64,000 nt of DNA from Alphaproteobacteria bacterium (GCA_018820205.1 JAHJOK010000024.1:1-64000); one strand, 5' to 3'; positions 25,920 to 35,568 are shown, counted from the first letter of the stretch. Numbers and translations are program-made. The notes: a model not told the origin generated them from the sequence alone.

Positions 25920-26854
25920 CACACCGCCTCGGCGTAGAGCGACGCGCGATAGAGCCTCAGAGAGAAGGCCCGTGCGGTCGTCGGGATCCACCCGGCGACG
26001 GCCGCCCGCTTCATCCACGGCCGGATGCGGTCCAGCGCCGGCACCTGTTTCAACAGTTTCGCCGCCTTGAAGCTGGGATAGCCGCCGACGATGTCCGGGT
26101 GTCGCGCCACCACACGGGCGAAATTCCCCGCCGATTGCTCGTATTTGCCCGCCAGCGCCTCGACCGTGTCCAGCCCCATGTGGGTCGCGGGATTGTCGAC
26201 ATGGACGACGCGGAACCGGCGCGAGACGCGCATGGCCCACTCCACATCCTCCCACCCCCAGCCGGTGAATTCGGCGTCGAAGGCCTCGGCCTCGAACACG
26301 TCGCGGCGGACCAGCAGGTTGGAGGTGTAGACATATTTCTCGGGCGTCCGCGCTCGCTGTTGATACGGCACGCATTCACCGCGCGTCGCCATGGCCCGGT
26401 GCACGGAAAAGCGGCGATCGGTCGGCGCCTGCAGCAGGGAGAATCCGCCGAACGCCACCGCCGGATCCTCGCGCGCCACCAGGTCGGCCCAGGTCCACAG
26501 GAACCGGCGATGGTCCGGCCGCATGTCGCTGTCCAGAAACAAAAGCGAACTGGCGCGCGCCGCTTCCGCCAGCCGGTTGCGTCCCTTGGAGCGGCCCTCG
26601 TTCGTCTTCAGCGTGATCAGCCGCGTCGGCAGCGACATGGCCCTCACCACCGCCTGAAGCCGTGCGGTCAGGGCGGCATCGCGGGTGCCATCGTCCAGCA
26701 GCACGATCTCGACCGCGCCGCCGACCGCGCCCGCCTCCTCGTCCAGCAACTGCAGCAGGTCGGCCGGGTCGTCGCGCAGGAAGGGGATCAGCACCGACAG
26801 GGCGGGTCTGGCCCTGCGGCGCGCCGCATTGTCGGTGTTCACGGGCCGGCTCAT
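25919..26854 (-). CDS. hfsL: GT2 glycosyltransferase, probably HfsL
   Basis: A 311-residue GT-A glycosyltransferase: PALSVLIPFLRDDPADLLQLL, VLLDDGTRD, NEGRSKGRNRLAEAA, LFLDSDMRPD (DXD) and FTGWGWEDVEWAMRV (GWED acceptor motif). The last is the GalNAc-T/Chondroitin-synthase-like ending. In Caulobacter hfsL lies away from the main cluster, but in some relatives a similar gene sits within the hfs locus beside hfsG, which is why I use this name; identity is inferred from context. Both ends overlap neighbours as ATGA, so four genes (hfsE-hfsF-hfsL-hfsG) are translationally coupled. Confidence 0.55.
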   Translation of the reverse strand: MSRPVNTDNAARRRARPALSVLIPFLRDDPADLLQLLDEEAGAVGGAVEIVLLDDGTRDAALTARLQAVVRAMSLPTRLITLKTNEGRSKGRNRLAEAARASSLLFLDSDMRPDHRRFLWTWADLVAREDPAVAFGGFSLLQAPTDRRFSVHRAMATRGECVPYQQRARTPEKYVYTSNLLVRRDVFEAEAFDAEFTGWGWEDVEWAMRVSRRFRVVHVDNPATHMGLDTVEALAGKYEQSAGNFARVVARHPDIVGGYPSFKAAKLLKQVPALDRIRPWMKRAAVAGWIPTTARAFSLRLYRASLYAEAV

Positions 26855-28299
26855 GCGGTCAGTCTCCGGGCGATCCGCTCGCCGATGATCCGTTGCGCCA
26901 GATCGCGCACGCCGGCTGCGTTGAGGGTCAGCGCGACGGCGGCGTAGACCCCGGCGCCGACGCAAGCCTTCAGCATCAACTCCGCCAGCCCGCCCCAAGC
27001 GGGCAGGGGCCAGACACAGGCGGCCATGACGGCGCTGGCCACGCCGCAGCGTCCCAGCGTCTCCCACGGGACCGGCATGGCCACGATACGGCGACCCATG
27101 GCGATCGAGGCCGCCACTCCGATGGCGAAGCTGGTCGTGGTCGCGATGGCCGCGCCCATCACCCCCATGCCCGGGACCAGAATGACATTCAGCACCACAT
27201 TGGCGCCGGCCGGAATGCACAGGGTCAGCAGCAGCCGGTCGGTCCGTTTGCCGAGAACGAACGACTGGCTCAGGTAATAGGCCGTGCATCCCGACAGCAG
27301 GGCCGACAGGGCGATCCAGGGGGTGACCGACGCCGCGGCCGCTCTCAGGTCCTGGCCGATCATGAAGTCCGCCAGCGGTCGCGCCACAAGCGCCACGCCG
27401 ACCGCCGCCGGAAATCCGATCAGGATGAAGGTCGAGGCCTGTTCGCGCGCTGCCTTCAGGAAGTCGTCTCGACCGGCCCTTTCCCAGGCCATGATCAGCG
27501 CCGGCGTCCCCGCAGCGCCCAGCCAGATGAACAGCACGTCCAGCGTCCGGCTGGCCAGGCTGTAGCCCGCGTGATAGGCGCCCACCGCCGCCGGCCCCAT
27601 GAAGATTTCCAGCAGGAAACGATCGGTCGAGGCCATGATCAGCGACAGGCCCAGACCCGCCGCGATCGGATAGCCATAGCGCGCATAGCTGGACAGACGG
27701 GCGCGATACAGGGCCCCGCCCCGCGCCTGACGAAGCTCTCCCGGCAGAACGAACGGCAGGGTCAGCAGGGGGGCGACCGCCAGACCGATCAACGGCGACG
27801 CCGCTCCCAGACCATTCAGCGCGCAGCCGACGCCGACCGCGAACCCGCCCAGCGATATTGCAATGTCCATGGTCGCCGACTTGCGCACCTCACCCGCCGC
27901 GCGGAACCGCTCCTGCGCCAGTTTGGCCAGACAGCGGATCGGGATGCCCGCCAGACCGGCCGCAATGGCAAGCTTCAACCCCGGCCCGATCGGCGTGATC
28001 CACAGCAACAGCGCCACAACCGGCAGAACGGCCGCGCTCATCACCGCAGCCGTGCGATACAGCGTCAGGAAATGGTCGGCCAGGGTCGGGCCCCGCTCGA
28101 CCGCCCAGAACCGCGCCATCGACGCCTCCAGCCAGCTGAAGGTCGCCACATGGGCCAGCGTCATCACGGAAAAGGCGATCGCATACCGGCCGAAATCCTC
28201 GGCCGACAACAGTCGGGTGAACACCACGATGGCGCCGAATCCGACCAGTCCCTGGACGATGTTGGCCGGCAAATAGCCCCAGACCCCGCGCCAGAACAT
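26851..28299 (-). CDS. hfsF: holdfast polysaccharide flippase HfsF (Wzx/MOP family)
   Basis: A 482-residue protein with about 12-14 transmembrane segments, of the polysaccharide transporter family. [20 protein letters not shown] leads into the first helix with FTRLLSAEDFGRYAI, the N-terminal MOP signature. Tail sequences ESSENTIAL to flipping cannot be resolved from sequence alone. In the Wzy-dependent pathway such a protein moves the lipid-linked repeat unit made by the GTs across the inner membrane. It overlaps the upstream hfsE stop and the downstream GT start (ATGA at both ends). No polymerase gene (Wzy-like, HfsC/HfsI) is present in this window. Confidence 0.75.
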   Translation of the reverse strand: MFWRGVWGYLPANIVQGLVGFGAIVVFTRLLSAEDFGRYAIAFSVMTLAHVATFSWLEASMARFWAVERGPTLADHFLTLYRTAAVMSAAVLPVVALLLWITPIGPGLKLAIAAGLAGIPIRCLAKLAQERFRAAGEVRKSATMDIAISLGGFAVGVGCALNGLGAASPLIGLAVAPLLTLPFVLPGELRQARGGALYRARLSSYARYGYPIAAGLGLSLIMASTDRFLLEIFMGPAAVGAYHAGYSLASRTLDVLFIWLGAAGTPALIMAWERAGRDDFLKAAREQASTFILIGFPAAVGVALVARPLADFMIGQDLRAAAASVTPWIALSALLSGCTAYYLSQSFVLGKRTDRLLLTLCIPAGANVVLNVILVPGMGVMGAAIATTTSFAIGVAASIAMGRRIVAMPVPWETLGRCGVASAVMAACVWPLPAWGGLAELMLKACVGAGVYAAVALTLNAAGVRDLAQRIIGERIARRLTA

Positions 28300-29870
28300 C
28301 AGCGTATCGCGGCCCGGTCGCCCAGCAGGACGGGCAGGGTGATGACCATGACCCACAGGTCCAGCCACAGAGACTGGCGCTCGATATAGTCGACGTCCAG
28401 CTGCACCCGGCGGCGCACGTCGGCGGCGCTGTGCAGCGGCCCCCGCGACCCATTGACGGCGGCCCAGCCGGTCATACCGGGCTTCATCCGGTGACGATGG
28501 GCGTATTCGGCGACCAGACGCGCGCTCTCGACGGCGCCGGTCTTCATGCCGATGGCATGGGGACGCGGCCCGACCAGCGACATCTCGCCCTTCAGCACGT
28601 TGAACAGTTGCGGCAACTCATCCAGGCTGGTCGAGCGGATGATACGGCCGACACGGGTGACGCGGTCGTCGTCGCTGGTCACCTGACGGCTCGCCGTCGC
28701 GTCGGCAGCTTCATGGCGCATAGAGCGGAATTTCCACACCACGATCTCCTCGTGATTGAACCCGTGGCGACGTTGGCGGAAAAAGATCGGTCCCGGACTG
28801 TCCAGCCGGATCGCCAGCGCCGTCAGGGCGATCACGGGGCTCAGCAGGACCAGCGCGACCGCGCCCAACAGCAGATCCTGAATCCGTTTGTTAAAGGCCC
28901 TCCGGTCGGCGTCCACCCGCCCGTCCAGCGTGGCCAGCGGCGCCCGCGCCAGCCGATCCAGCGCCGCGCTGCGCTCGCCGGCATCGACCGGATCAACCAG
29001 AAGGGTCACCTCATTAGGCAGGGTCGACAGCCGCGCCGTCAGCTCCCGCACCCGCTTTTCCGCCTTGGGGTCGATGGCCAGCACGACGCGATCGACATAG
29101 GGCGTCATCCGGTGCGTCATCAGCGCCTCGGCGTCTCCCAGCACCGGCACGCCGACCACGCTGTCAGGCGACCGCGCCAGCCGGTCGTCGAACACGCCCA
29201 GCACATTGATGTCACGCCGTTGCAGCGCATCGCGGATCAGCCGTTCGGCATGGCGGGTCGCCCCGACCAGCACGATATTTGGCGTCAGCGCCCCCTTGCC
29301 TCGCCAGTCGGACACCAGCCCGCTCCAGCCCATGTGCAGCAGATAGAGGCTGACGGTCACCGACGCGGTCCAGAGGATACAGGCCGCCGCCATCCCGCCC
29401 GCCATCGCCAGGTCCAGCAGCATCGCGCAGGCTCCGCCCGCCGCCGCCAGCCCCGCGACCGCGGCCAGATGCAGGGCCGCGTTCTGGCCCCGGCCGAATC
29501 CGTACAGCCCCAACGACCGCATCAGTCCCAACACGATCGCCGCCCCCGCCGCCAGCGGCAGGATCGAGTTCAGGGGCGCCGCCAGAACGCCGCCCGGCGT
29601 CATCACCCAGGCCACGGAAACCGTAATCGCAACCACCGCCGCGACATCGGCGCTGCGGAACCAGTGAACGGCAAGCCGCGAGGCATGTCTTTGCCGGGCA
29701 TTCAGCCAGACCTCGGGACGGAACGGTCCGCGCCGCGCCGCGCCGTCGGCCGCCCCGGGCGCCATCGAACGCTCCGCCAGGGCCTGAAGCGCTGGGGCAT
29801 CCATGCGAGCGGGCTCGTCCTTGGCATCCGCAAACGCCGTCGCGCGGCCGATTTCCAGGGCGTTGGTCAT
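28299..29870 (-). CDS. hfsE: holdfast initiating sugar-phosphate transferase HfsE (WbaP/WcaJ type)
   Basis: A 523-residue polyisoprenyl-phosphate hexose-1-phosphate transferase. Four or five N-terminal membrane helices (residues about 70-185) precede a Rossmann-like CoA-binding region ([15 protein letters not shown]). The catalytic C-domain follows, with [20 protein letters not shown] (the membrane-inserted helix hairpin), [30 protein letters not shown] and VGPRPHA. It loads the first sugar phosphate on undecaprenyl phosphate. I take the ATG at 29870 (AAGG eight bases upstream) over the GTG nine bases earlier. It is the first gene of its four-gene run. Confidence 0.8.
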   Translation of the reverse strand: MTNALEIGRATAFADAKDEPARMDAPALQALAERSMAPGAADGAARRGPFRPEVWLNARQRHASRLAVHWFRSADVAAVVAITVSVAWVMTPGGVLAAPLNSILPLAAGAAIVLGLMRSLGLYGFGRGQNAALHLAAVAGLAAAGGACAMLLDLAMAGGMAAACILWTASVTVSLYLLHMGWSGLVSDWRGKGALTPNIVLVGATRHAERLIRDALQRRDINVLGVFDDRLARSPDSVVGVPVLGDAEALMTHRMTPYVDRVVLAIDPKAEKRVRELTARLSTLPNEVTLLVDPVDAGERSAALDRLARAPLATLDGRVDADRRAFNKRIQDLLLGAVALVLLSPVIALTALAIRLDSPGPIFFRQRRHGFNHEEIVVWKFRSMRHEAADATASRQVTSDDDRVTRVGRIIRSTSLDELPQLFNVLKGEMSLVGPRPHAIGMKTGAVESARLVAEYAHRHRMKPGMTGWAAVNGSRGPLHSAADVRRRVQLDVDYIERQSLWLDLWVMVITLPVLLGDRAAIR

Positions 29871-29918
29871 GGCGGCCACCTTGCACAGGCGCCGTGGATG
29901 TCGCGTTAACGCGGAACG

Positions 29919-30752
29919 TCAGTCGTCGTCGCCCAGGGCTCTGAAGGGTGACAGGTCGGCGAACTCTGGCGGCTGCCCCGACCGACGGGCCTGGATCGCC
30001 GCCATGATATCGGCCGTGTTCCACAGCGACCCCTGCAGGATCGCCACCCATTCCAGGCCTTCGGCGACCGTGTGGTCGCGCGCATAATTCAGTGCGGCCT
30101 TGGAGCCCGAGATCGCGAGCGGGGCCTTGGCTGCAATCGCTCGAGCCATCTCCAAGGCTGCGGAAACGACGGCCTCGGCATCGGCATGAACCGCATTGAC
30201 GAACCCCAGACGCTCGGCCCGGTCGGCGCCCAGACTGATCCCCAGAAAGGCCATTTCCCGGACGACCGCGTCAGGAAGCTGCTTGGGCAACCGTTGGAGG
30301 CTGCCGACATCCGCCATCATGCCGATGTTGATTTCCTCGATGCGGAAATAGGCGTCCGCAGAGGCCAGTCTCAGGTCGCAGGCCGCGATCATGTCCAGCC
30401 CCGCCCCCACGCACGCGCCCTGTACCGCGGCTATGACCGGAAATCGCACTCTTTCCAGCTGCGCCAGCGCATCTTGAAGATCACGGGCGGCCTGATGGAA
30501 AGCCTGACGTTCAGCCGGACCGCCTGTCTCCAGAACCGCACCGCCCGCGAAGACCGAAATATCCATCCCGGCGCAGAAATTACGACCGGCCCCCGACAGC
30601 ACCAGCGCGCGGACCTCCCCTGTCGCGTCCAGCGCCTTGAGCGCCGGGCCGAAGTCGCGCCAGAACCGGATATCGAGTGCGTTGGACGCAGCCGGTCGTG
30701 ACAGCTGAAGATGGGCGACGGCGCCGTCGCGCGTGATCTGGAAAGCGCTCAT
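29919..30752 (-). CDS. enoyl-CoA hydratase/isomerase (delta3,5-delta2,4-dienoyl-CoA isomerase-like)
   Basis: A 277-residue crotonase-fold protein. The oxyanion-hole loop is SGAGRNFCAGMDISVF and the second is AVQGACVGAGLDMIAACDLRL. IEEINIGMMADVGSLQRLPK has a motif typical of dienoyl-CoA isomerases (ADVG.LQRLPK) rather than simple hydratases, so shifting double bonds in unsaturated fatty-acid beta-oxidation is likely. I prefer the ATG at 30752, with GGGGAG ten bases upstream. It is transcribed in the same direction as hfsE, 48 bases away, but no metabolic link to the holdfast locus is evident. Confidence 0.8.
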   Translation of the reverse strand: MSAFQITRDGAVAHLQLSRPAASNALDIRFWRDFGPALKALDATGEVRALVLSGAGRNFCAGMDISVFAGGAVLETGGPAERQAFHQAARDLQDALAQLERVRFPVIAAVQGACVGAGLDMIAACDLRLASADAYFRIEEINIGMMADVGSLQRLPKQLPDAVVREMAFLGISLGADRAERLGFVNAVHADAEAVVSAALEMARAIAAKAPLAISGSKAALNYARDHTVAEGLEWVAILQGSLWNTADIMAAIQARRSGQPPEFADLSPFRALGDDD

Positions 30753-30891
30753 GGCCGCCAATCTCCCCGTGGGACGGCATTACGCCGCGCTGCCGACGCG
30801 AGCCAGTAGAAATCATCCGGGTTCTGGCGGTGCTGTCAGTCCAACGCCAACTCGTCTCCACTAATCAGAGTCCCGGCAGGGGAGGCGAGGC

Positions 30892-31104
30892 TTACGCGGC
30901 GAGCGTCTGCCACTCAGCCAAGGCGGCTGAGCATTGGGCTTTGTATGTCTCCCTGCTGATGAGGTGGCGGTCCTGACTGAAGTGGTTGTGGAAGGCCGCG
31001 CGCCAGAGGTCGTGCATCTCGCCGTTGATCTTCACGCAGACCTCGTCGAGGCGCCACCACCCGTGAGTGAAGGCGCGCATCTTCGGGCGCCTGAAGGCGG
31101 CCAA
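30892..31104 (-). pseudogene. IS6-family transposase relic with internal deletion
   Basis: The 70-codon frame joins two non-adjacent pieces of an IS6-type DDE transposase. GWWRLDEVCVKINGEMHDLWRA corresponds to the first catalytic Asp region, and FHNHFSQDRHLISRETYKAQ plus AALAEWQTLAA matches the extreme C-terminus. Roughly 110 residues, with the second Asp and the Glu, are missing between them, so it is inactive. No intact terminal inverted repeat was recognised. The deletion presumably resulted from recombination after insertion. Confidence 0.75.
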
Positions 31105-31324
31105 GGCCGAGAACGGCGAGAAGCAGGCGGTGCATACGGCGCTCGGTCACATCGTGCCGAGGCGGCTGGCCGAGGGGCTGACGGCGCGCGAAGGGACCCT
31201 GGGCGGGGTGGCGACGGACCAACTGGACCAGCAGACGATGGCGACGAAGAGCGTGCCCGGCCTGTATTTCATCGGCGGGGTCGGCGACGTCACGGGCTGG
31301 CTGGGCGGCTACAACTTCCAGTGA
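31067..31324 (+). pseudogene. C-terminal fragment of a BaiN/HI0933-like flavoprotein
   Basis: An 85-codon frame with LGGVATDQLDQQTMATKSVPGLYFIG and VTGWLGGYNFQ, which match the C-terminal FAD-proximal end of NAD(P)/FAD-dependent oxidoreductases of the HI0933/BaiN family (GG...T...MESK...PGLYFIGE...GGYNFQ). The N-terminal 300 or more residues, including the Rossmann GXGXXG, are absent, and the frame stops right after YNFQ, short of the usual end. The left edge overlaps the antisense IS6 relic near 31080, so the insertion probably truncated this gene. Confidence 0.75.
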
Positions 31325-31505
31325 GCGCGGAGCTCGAGCTGGGCGGCGGGGCAGGCCTGCTAAGTCGAAACTTCACTGACCCGCACGGTCAAGCTTGGGC
31401 GGTCCGGCGACCGCCGCGCAGCAAGTGGTTGGCGCGCACCCCGGCCTGCTATAGTGTCGCAACCTTAGGCTGATCAAAGTTCGTTGCTTTCTCACAGGAT
31501 TTCCA

Positions 31506-34500
31506 GTGCCCTATTTTAACGGAACACAGGGCGCTGACGTTCTTGCAGGCTCGGACCAGGCCGACACCCTCGTTCCCTACGATGGCGCGGACGTCGTCAA
31601 CGCCGGCGCGGGCGACGACCGAATCGAGATTGTCGAGGACGGCGCCCCCGACGTGTTTACCGGCGGGGCCGGAGCGGACCTCTACACACACTCTGATCGC
31701 GGCTACCTTCGGGTCTTCGGCGCTCATGACCGCATCACCGATTTCAACATCGCAGAGGGCGACCGCATCGAATTTTTCCCGGGAGAATCCGGGGGATCCA
31801 CGGGCTATCGTCGCTGGGCGGGGGCAATCACCGATCCGACCTTCAGTCTGACGCTGGGGGCGGCCCTGCCGCCGGGCGATTCTTCGTCTGGCGAGTTCTG
31901 GACCTGGCAAAGCGGGGGCATAACCTATCTGATCACCGACGGCGGAACCCATGGCGTCATTGATGTCCGCGACTTCATCCTCGCCTTCGACGGGTTGATC
32001 GATCTGAGCCCGGCAGCCTTTGCGGCGAGAACGTTCCTGGCGCAGTCCGGCACGGTCGGGAACGACACCTGGACGGGCGGTGCGGCTGGAGAAATTTATC
32101 AGGCCCTCATCGGAGACGACGTGGCTGATGGCGGCGGCGGCGACGATGAGATTCGCGGCGGGCTCGGCGCCGACCAATTGAATGGGGGCGACGGAGCCGA
32201 CCTCCTCGTCGGCGACGAGGGCAGCGATGTTCTGAGGGGTGGAGCGGGCAACGACCGTTTGTACGCCGCCTTCCAATACAACACCACGCGGACCGACGAC
32301 GGAACGACCAACAGTCTGTTCGGCGACGATGGCGACGACGCCCTGATCGGCGGGTCCGGCGCCGACTTTCTGGACGGCGGCGCCGGCAACGACGTCCTGA
32401 GCAGCAGCGCCGATCTCGCCGGCGCGGCGCAGGACACCCTGTTCGGTGGAGCTGGCAATGACATCTTGCGCCTGAACAGGGATATCGGCGACGGCGGCGA
32501 CGGCGACGACACCCTGACCCTCGGCAGCATCGCTAGCCGGGCGACGGGCGGCTCCGGCGCCGACCGGTTCACCGTGACTGGCTACCAAGCGAACTACGGT
32601 TCCGCCGCCTATTCCCTGATCACGGACTTCAACGTGACGGAGGGCGACCAGCTCGACCTCGGCGGCCGTGTCAGCCGCCCGGTCGTCCTGAGAGGCGCGC
32701 TCGACAACGCCACCTTCACCCTGACAACCGGCGCCCGGTTCTCAGGCGAGGACTATGGCTCTGGCTTCATCCAGATCTGGACCTGGGCCAACGGAGGCGA
32801 CACTCATCTAATCATCGATCTGGACAGCGACGGCGTCTTGAGCGCGGGCGATTTTCTGCTCCGGCTGTCTGGCGCCCCGGTCCTTTCCGAGGCGGCCTTC
32901 ACGAACGTCACATTCACGGCGCTTCCGGGCGCGACGATGGGGGCGGACGTCATCATCGGTACGGAAGGGACGGACACCCTGTACGGCCTCGGCGGCGACG
33001 ACCGGATTGAAGGCCGCGGCGGGAACTACGATCAGCTGTACGGCGGCGAAGGCAACGACCTGCTGATCGCGGGTCCCGACGGCGCCAGGCTGTATGGCGA
33101 CGCGGGCAACGATCGGCTGGAGGGTGGAGCGGGGTGGGACACCCTGATCGGCGGATCGGGAAGCGATGTTCTTTACGGCGGTGGGGGCAACGATAACCTG
33201 CATGGCACCGACATCAGCACCCTGGCGGGAACCGACGCGCCGGACGATGTCAATGTGATCTACGGCGGGGCCGGAAACGACAGGATCACGGGAGGCGCGC
33301 CGAACGACCGGCTGTATGGCGAGGATGGCGACGACTCCATCTACGGTGCCGGATTCATGGACGGCGGCGCCGGATCAGACAATCTCCATGCGGGCACGGG
33401 GCGCGGTTATCTGATGGGCGGCGAAGGAGATGACTATATTCGCGGCGGCAGTTTCAATGACTTCCTGATGGGAGGCGCCGGGTTCGACAACGCACAGGGG
33501 AACTTCGGCGATGACGTCATCGTGTTGGACAGAGGGGACCTGGCCGCCCAGGGCTCGTTCGGCGACGACCTGATTATCCTGGACAGCTTCGACCAGTCAC
33601 AAGACAACAGCCTGCAAATCTACGGTCAGGAAGGCATCGACACCCTGGACCTCGGGCTGGCCGATCGCTTGGTGACCGTCGATCTCCGCTCGACGCAGGA
33701 GCAGAATATCGGCGGCGGCGTTCGCCTAACCCTCGGGACCATCGAGAACGTCCGCGCCGGCGACTTCGGGTCCTCGTTGATTGGAACAAGCGGGGCCAAC
33801 CGGCTGATCGGTGGTCGCGGGAACGACGTCCTCAACGGCGGCTGGGGCGACGATCGACTGGAGGGCGGATCCGGCTTCGACACGGCCGTTTTCGCCTATG
33901 AGCGCGCGGTCTACACGATCACGTCGGAGGACGGCCTGATCATCGTCGAGGGACCCGAAGGCCGGGATGTCCTGAGCGGCGTCCAGCGCCTGCAGTTCAG
34001 CGACATGACGATCGACGGGGCTGCCGACACGGTCATCGCGGGCAATGTCGTCGCCGGGACAACGGGCATCGATGTGCTCCAGGGCTCGGACTACAACGAC
34101 CGCCTCGACGGCGGGATGGACAACGACGCCCTGATCGGCGGAGCCGGCGCGGACATGCTGATCGGCGGCGGGGGCGACGACATCCTTGTCGGCGGTTCAG
34201 GCGTGGATACGGCCGTCTATGGCGGCATCCGCCGCCAATATGTCGCGACCTCGACCTCCGTGCAGGGCGCGGCGGACGGCGCGGATACCCTGACAGGGAT
34301 CGAAAACCTGAGCTTCGTCGACGGGGTCCTGACCTTCGACGCGACGAGCGCCTGGGCGCAGGTGATGCGTTTGTACAGCGCGACGCTGAACCGGGCGCCG
34401 GACCAAGGCGGGCTGGAAGCTCAGGTCGGGGCGCTCGAGGTCGTTGGGCTGCAGGGCCTGGCCAGTAATTTCGTCGCTTCGGCTGAGTTCCAGGCCCGGT

Positions 34501-35402
34501 TCGGGGCGCTGAACAATCAGCAGTTCGTCGAGCAGCTGTATGTCTTCGCACTCGGCCGCACCGGCGATCCGGCCGGAATCTCCGGCTGGGTCAACTTCCT
34601 GAACAACGGCATGACCCGCGGGCAGGTCGTGGTCGGCTTCTCCGAGAGCCCGGAGAACCAGCTTCACACGGCGGCGACCCTGGCCGCAGGTCTGTGGATT
34701 CCCCACCCTGAAGCCCAGATCATCGCGCGGCTGTACGACGCGACCTTCGACCGCCTGCCGGACACGGCGGGCTTGGCCGGGTGGGTCGGCATTCTCGATG
34801 CGGGAACGGCCAGCCTTCAGCAGATCGCTGCGGCATTCGCCGGATCTGCGGAGTTCCAGCAGCGTTACGGCGCCCTGTCGAACCAGCAGTTCGTGGAGCA
34901 GCTGTACCGGTTCTGCCTGAACCGCGAAGGCGACCCTGCGGGCATCTCCGGCTGGGTCACGGTCATCGACAACGGCATGAGCCGTGCCGAGGTGCTGCTT
35001 GGCTTCTCAGAGAGCCCGGAGCACGTTGCCCTGACCGCGCCTCTGTGGTCGGGCGGCATCCGCTATCACGGCTACAGCGGCGCGCCGCTGGAAGACGCTG
35101 GGACCAAAGGGCTGGATGAAGCCCTGGTGCTGCCGGGGATCGACGATGCGACCTCCAATGATCCGGCGGACCTGGGACTGCTGCTGCAGACGAAGGACGA
35201 CGACGCATTCGTACTGCCGGCCGATCCGGACGGGGACGTCCTGCTATGGGTGCTGATCGAGGATGGGCCGACACCGATGGGTGAAGTTGTGCTGCCCACG
35301 TTTGACGACGGGGCCTCGATGTGGGCGGTTCCCGCACATCTCCTGCCAGATGAAATGTGGATGCCCTTCGTTCGCGACGATCTGGACTTGGCCTGGGCGT
35401 AG
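31506..35402 (+). CDS. RTX-like calcium-binding repeat protein with two DUF4214 domains, probable type I secretion substrate
   Basis: A 1298-residue, very acidic protein from a GTG at 31506, with no N-terminal signal peptide. It has four or more clusters of GGXGXD nonapeptide repeats (around residues 20-50, 215-330, 480-740 and 760-910), such as GGAGNDRLYG and GGDGADLLVGDEGSD, the Ca-binding parallel beta-roll. Two DUF4214 domains follow (about residues 948-1055 and 1070-1175) with LYSATLNRAPDQGG, LGRTGDPAGISGWV and GFSESPEN motifs in both. A 120-residue acidic tail could carry a type I secretion signal. No ABC/HlyD/TolC genes are adjacent. Likely an extracellular or surface protein; function unknown. 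Confidence 0.75.
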   Translation: MPYFNGTQGADVLAGSDQADTLVPYDGADVVNAGAGDDRIEIVEDGAPDVFTGGAGADLYTHSDRGYLRVFGAHDRITDFNIAEGDRIEFFPGESGGSTGYRRWAGAITDPTFSLTLGAALPPGDSSSGEFWTWQSGGITYLITDGGTHGVIDVRDFILAFDGLIDLSPAAFAARTFLAQSGTVGNDTWTGGAAGEIYQALIGDDVADGGGGDDEIRGGLGADQLNGGDGADLLVGDEGSDVLRGGAGNDRLYAAFQYNTTRTDDGTTNSLFGDDGDDALIGGSGADFLDGGAGNDVLSSSADLAGAAQDTLFGGAGNDILRLNRDIGDGGDGDDTLTLGSIASRATGGSGADRFTVTGYQANYGSAAYSLITDFNVTEGDQLDLGGRVSRPVVLRGALDNATFTLTTGARFSGEDYGSGFIQIWTWANGGDTHLIIDLDSDGVLSAGDFLLRLSGAPVLSEAAFTNVTFTALPGATMGADVIIGTEGTDTLYGLGGDDRIEGRGGNYDQLYGGEGNDLLIAGPDGARLYGDAGNDRLEGGAGWDTLIGGSGSDVLYGGGGNDNLHGTDISTLAGTDAPDDVNVIYGGAGNDRITGGAPNDRLYGEDGDDSIYGAGFMDGGAGSDNLHAGTGRGYLMGGEGDDYIRGGSFNDFLMGGAGFDNAQGNFGDDVIVLDRGDLAAQGSFGDDLIILDSFDQSQDNSLQIYGQEGIDTLDLGLADRLVTVDLRSTQEQNIGGGVRLTLGTIENVRAGDFGSSLIGTSGANRLIGGRGNDVLNGGWGDDRLEGGSGFDTAVFAYERAVYTITSEDGLIIVEGPEGRDVLSGVQRLQFSDMTIDGAADTVIAGNVVAGTTGIDVLQGSDYNDRLDGGMDNDALIGGAGADMLIGGGGDDILVGGSGVDTAVYGGIRRQYVATSTSVQGAADGADTLTGIENLSFVDGVLTFDATSAWAQVMRLYSATLNRAPDQGGLEAQVGALEVVGLQGLASNFVASAEFQARFGALNNQQFVEQLYVFALGRTGDPAGISGWVNFLNNGMTRGQVVVGFSESPENQLHTAATLAAGLWIPHPEAQIIARLYDATFDRLPDTAGLAGWVGILDAGTASLQQIAAAFAGSAEFQQRYGALSNQQFVEQLYRFCLNREGDPAGISGWVTVIDNGMSRAEVLLGFSESPEHVALTAPLWSGGIRYHGYSGAPLEDAGTKGLDEALVLPGIDDATSNDPADLGLLLQTKDDDAFVLPADPDGDVLLWVLIEDGPTPMGEVVLPTFDDGASMWAVPAHLLPDEMWMPFVRDDLDLAWA

Positions 35403-35568
35403 GCTGGCCAGCCATTCGACTTCTGCGAAAGGCGCTTAGGCGTGAACGGACTGTAGCCGGGCAGGGCCAATGACTGAGTTGGGCCGATACCGTTGACAAG
35501 TCGATCGTCTGATCGGTCGAGACGGCGGTGCGGTCCGGCCGTGATGCGGTTTCCGCCCTCAACGTCTC

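Noticed and set aside
30580..30891. A possible short ORF containing NPDDFYWLAS upstream of the enoyl-CoA hydratase gene
   Set aside because: There is no start codon or ribosome site in the frame and an in-frame stop lies just before it.
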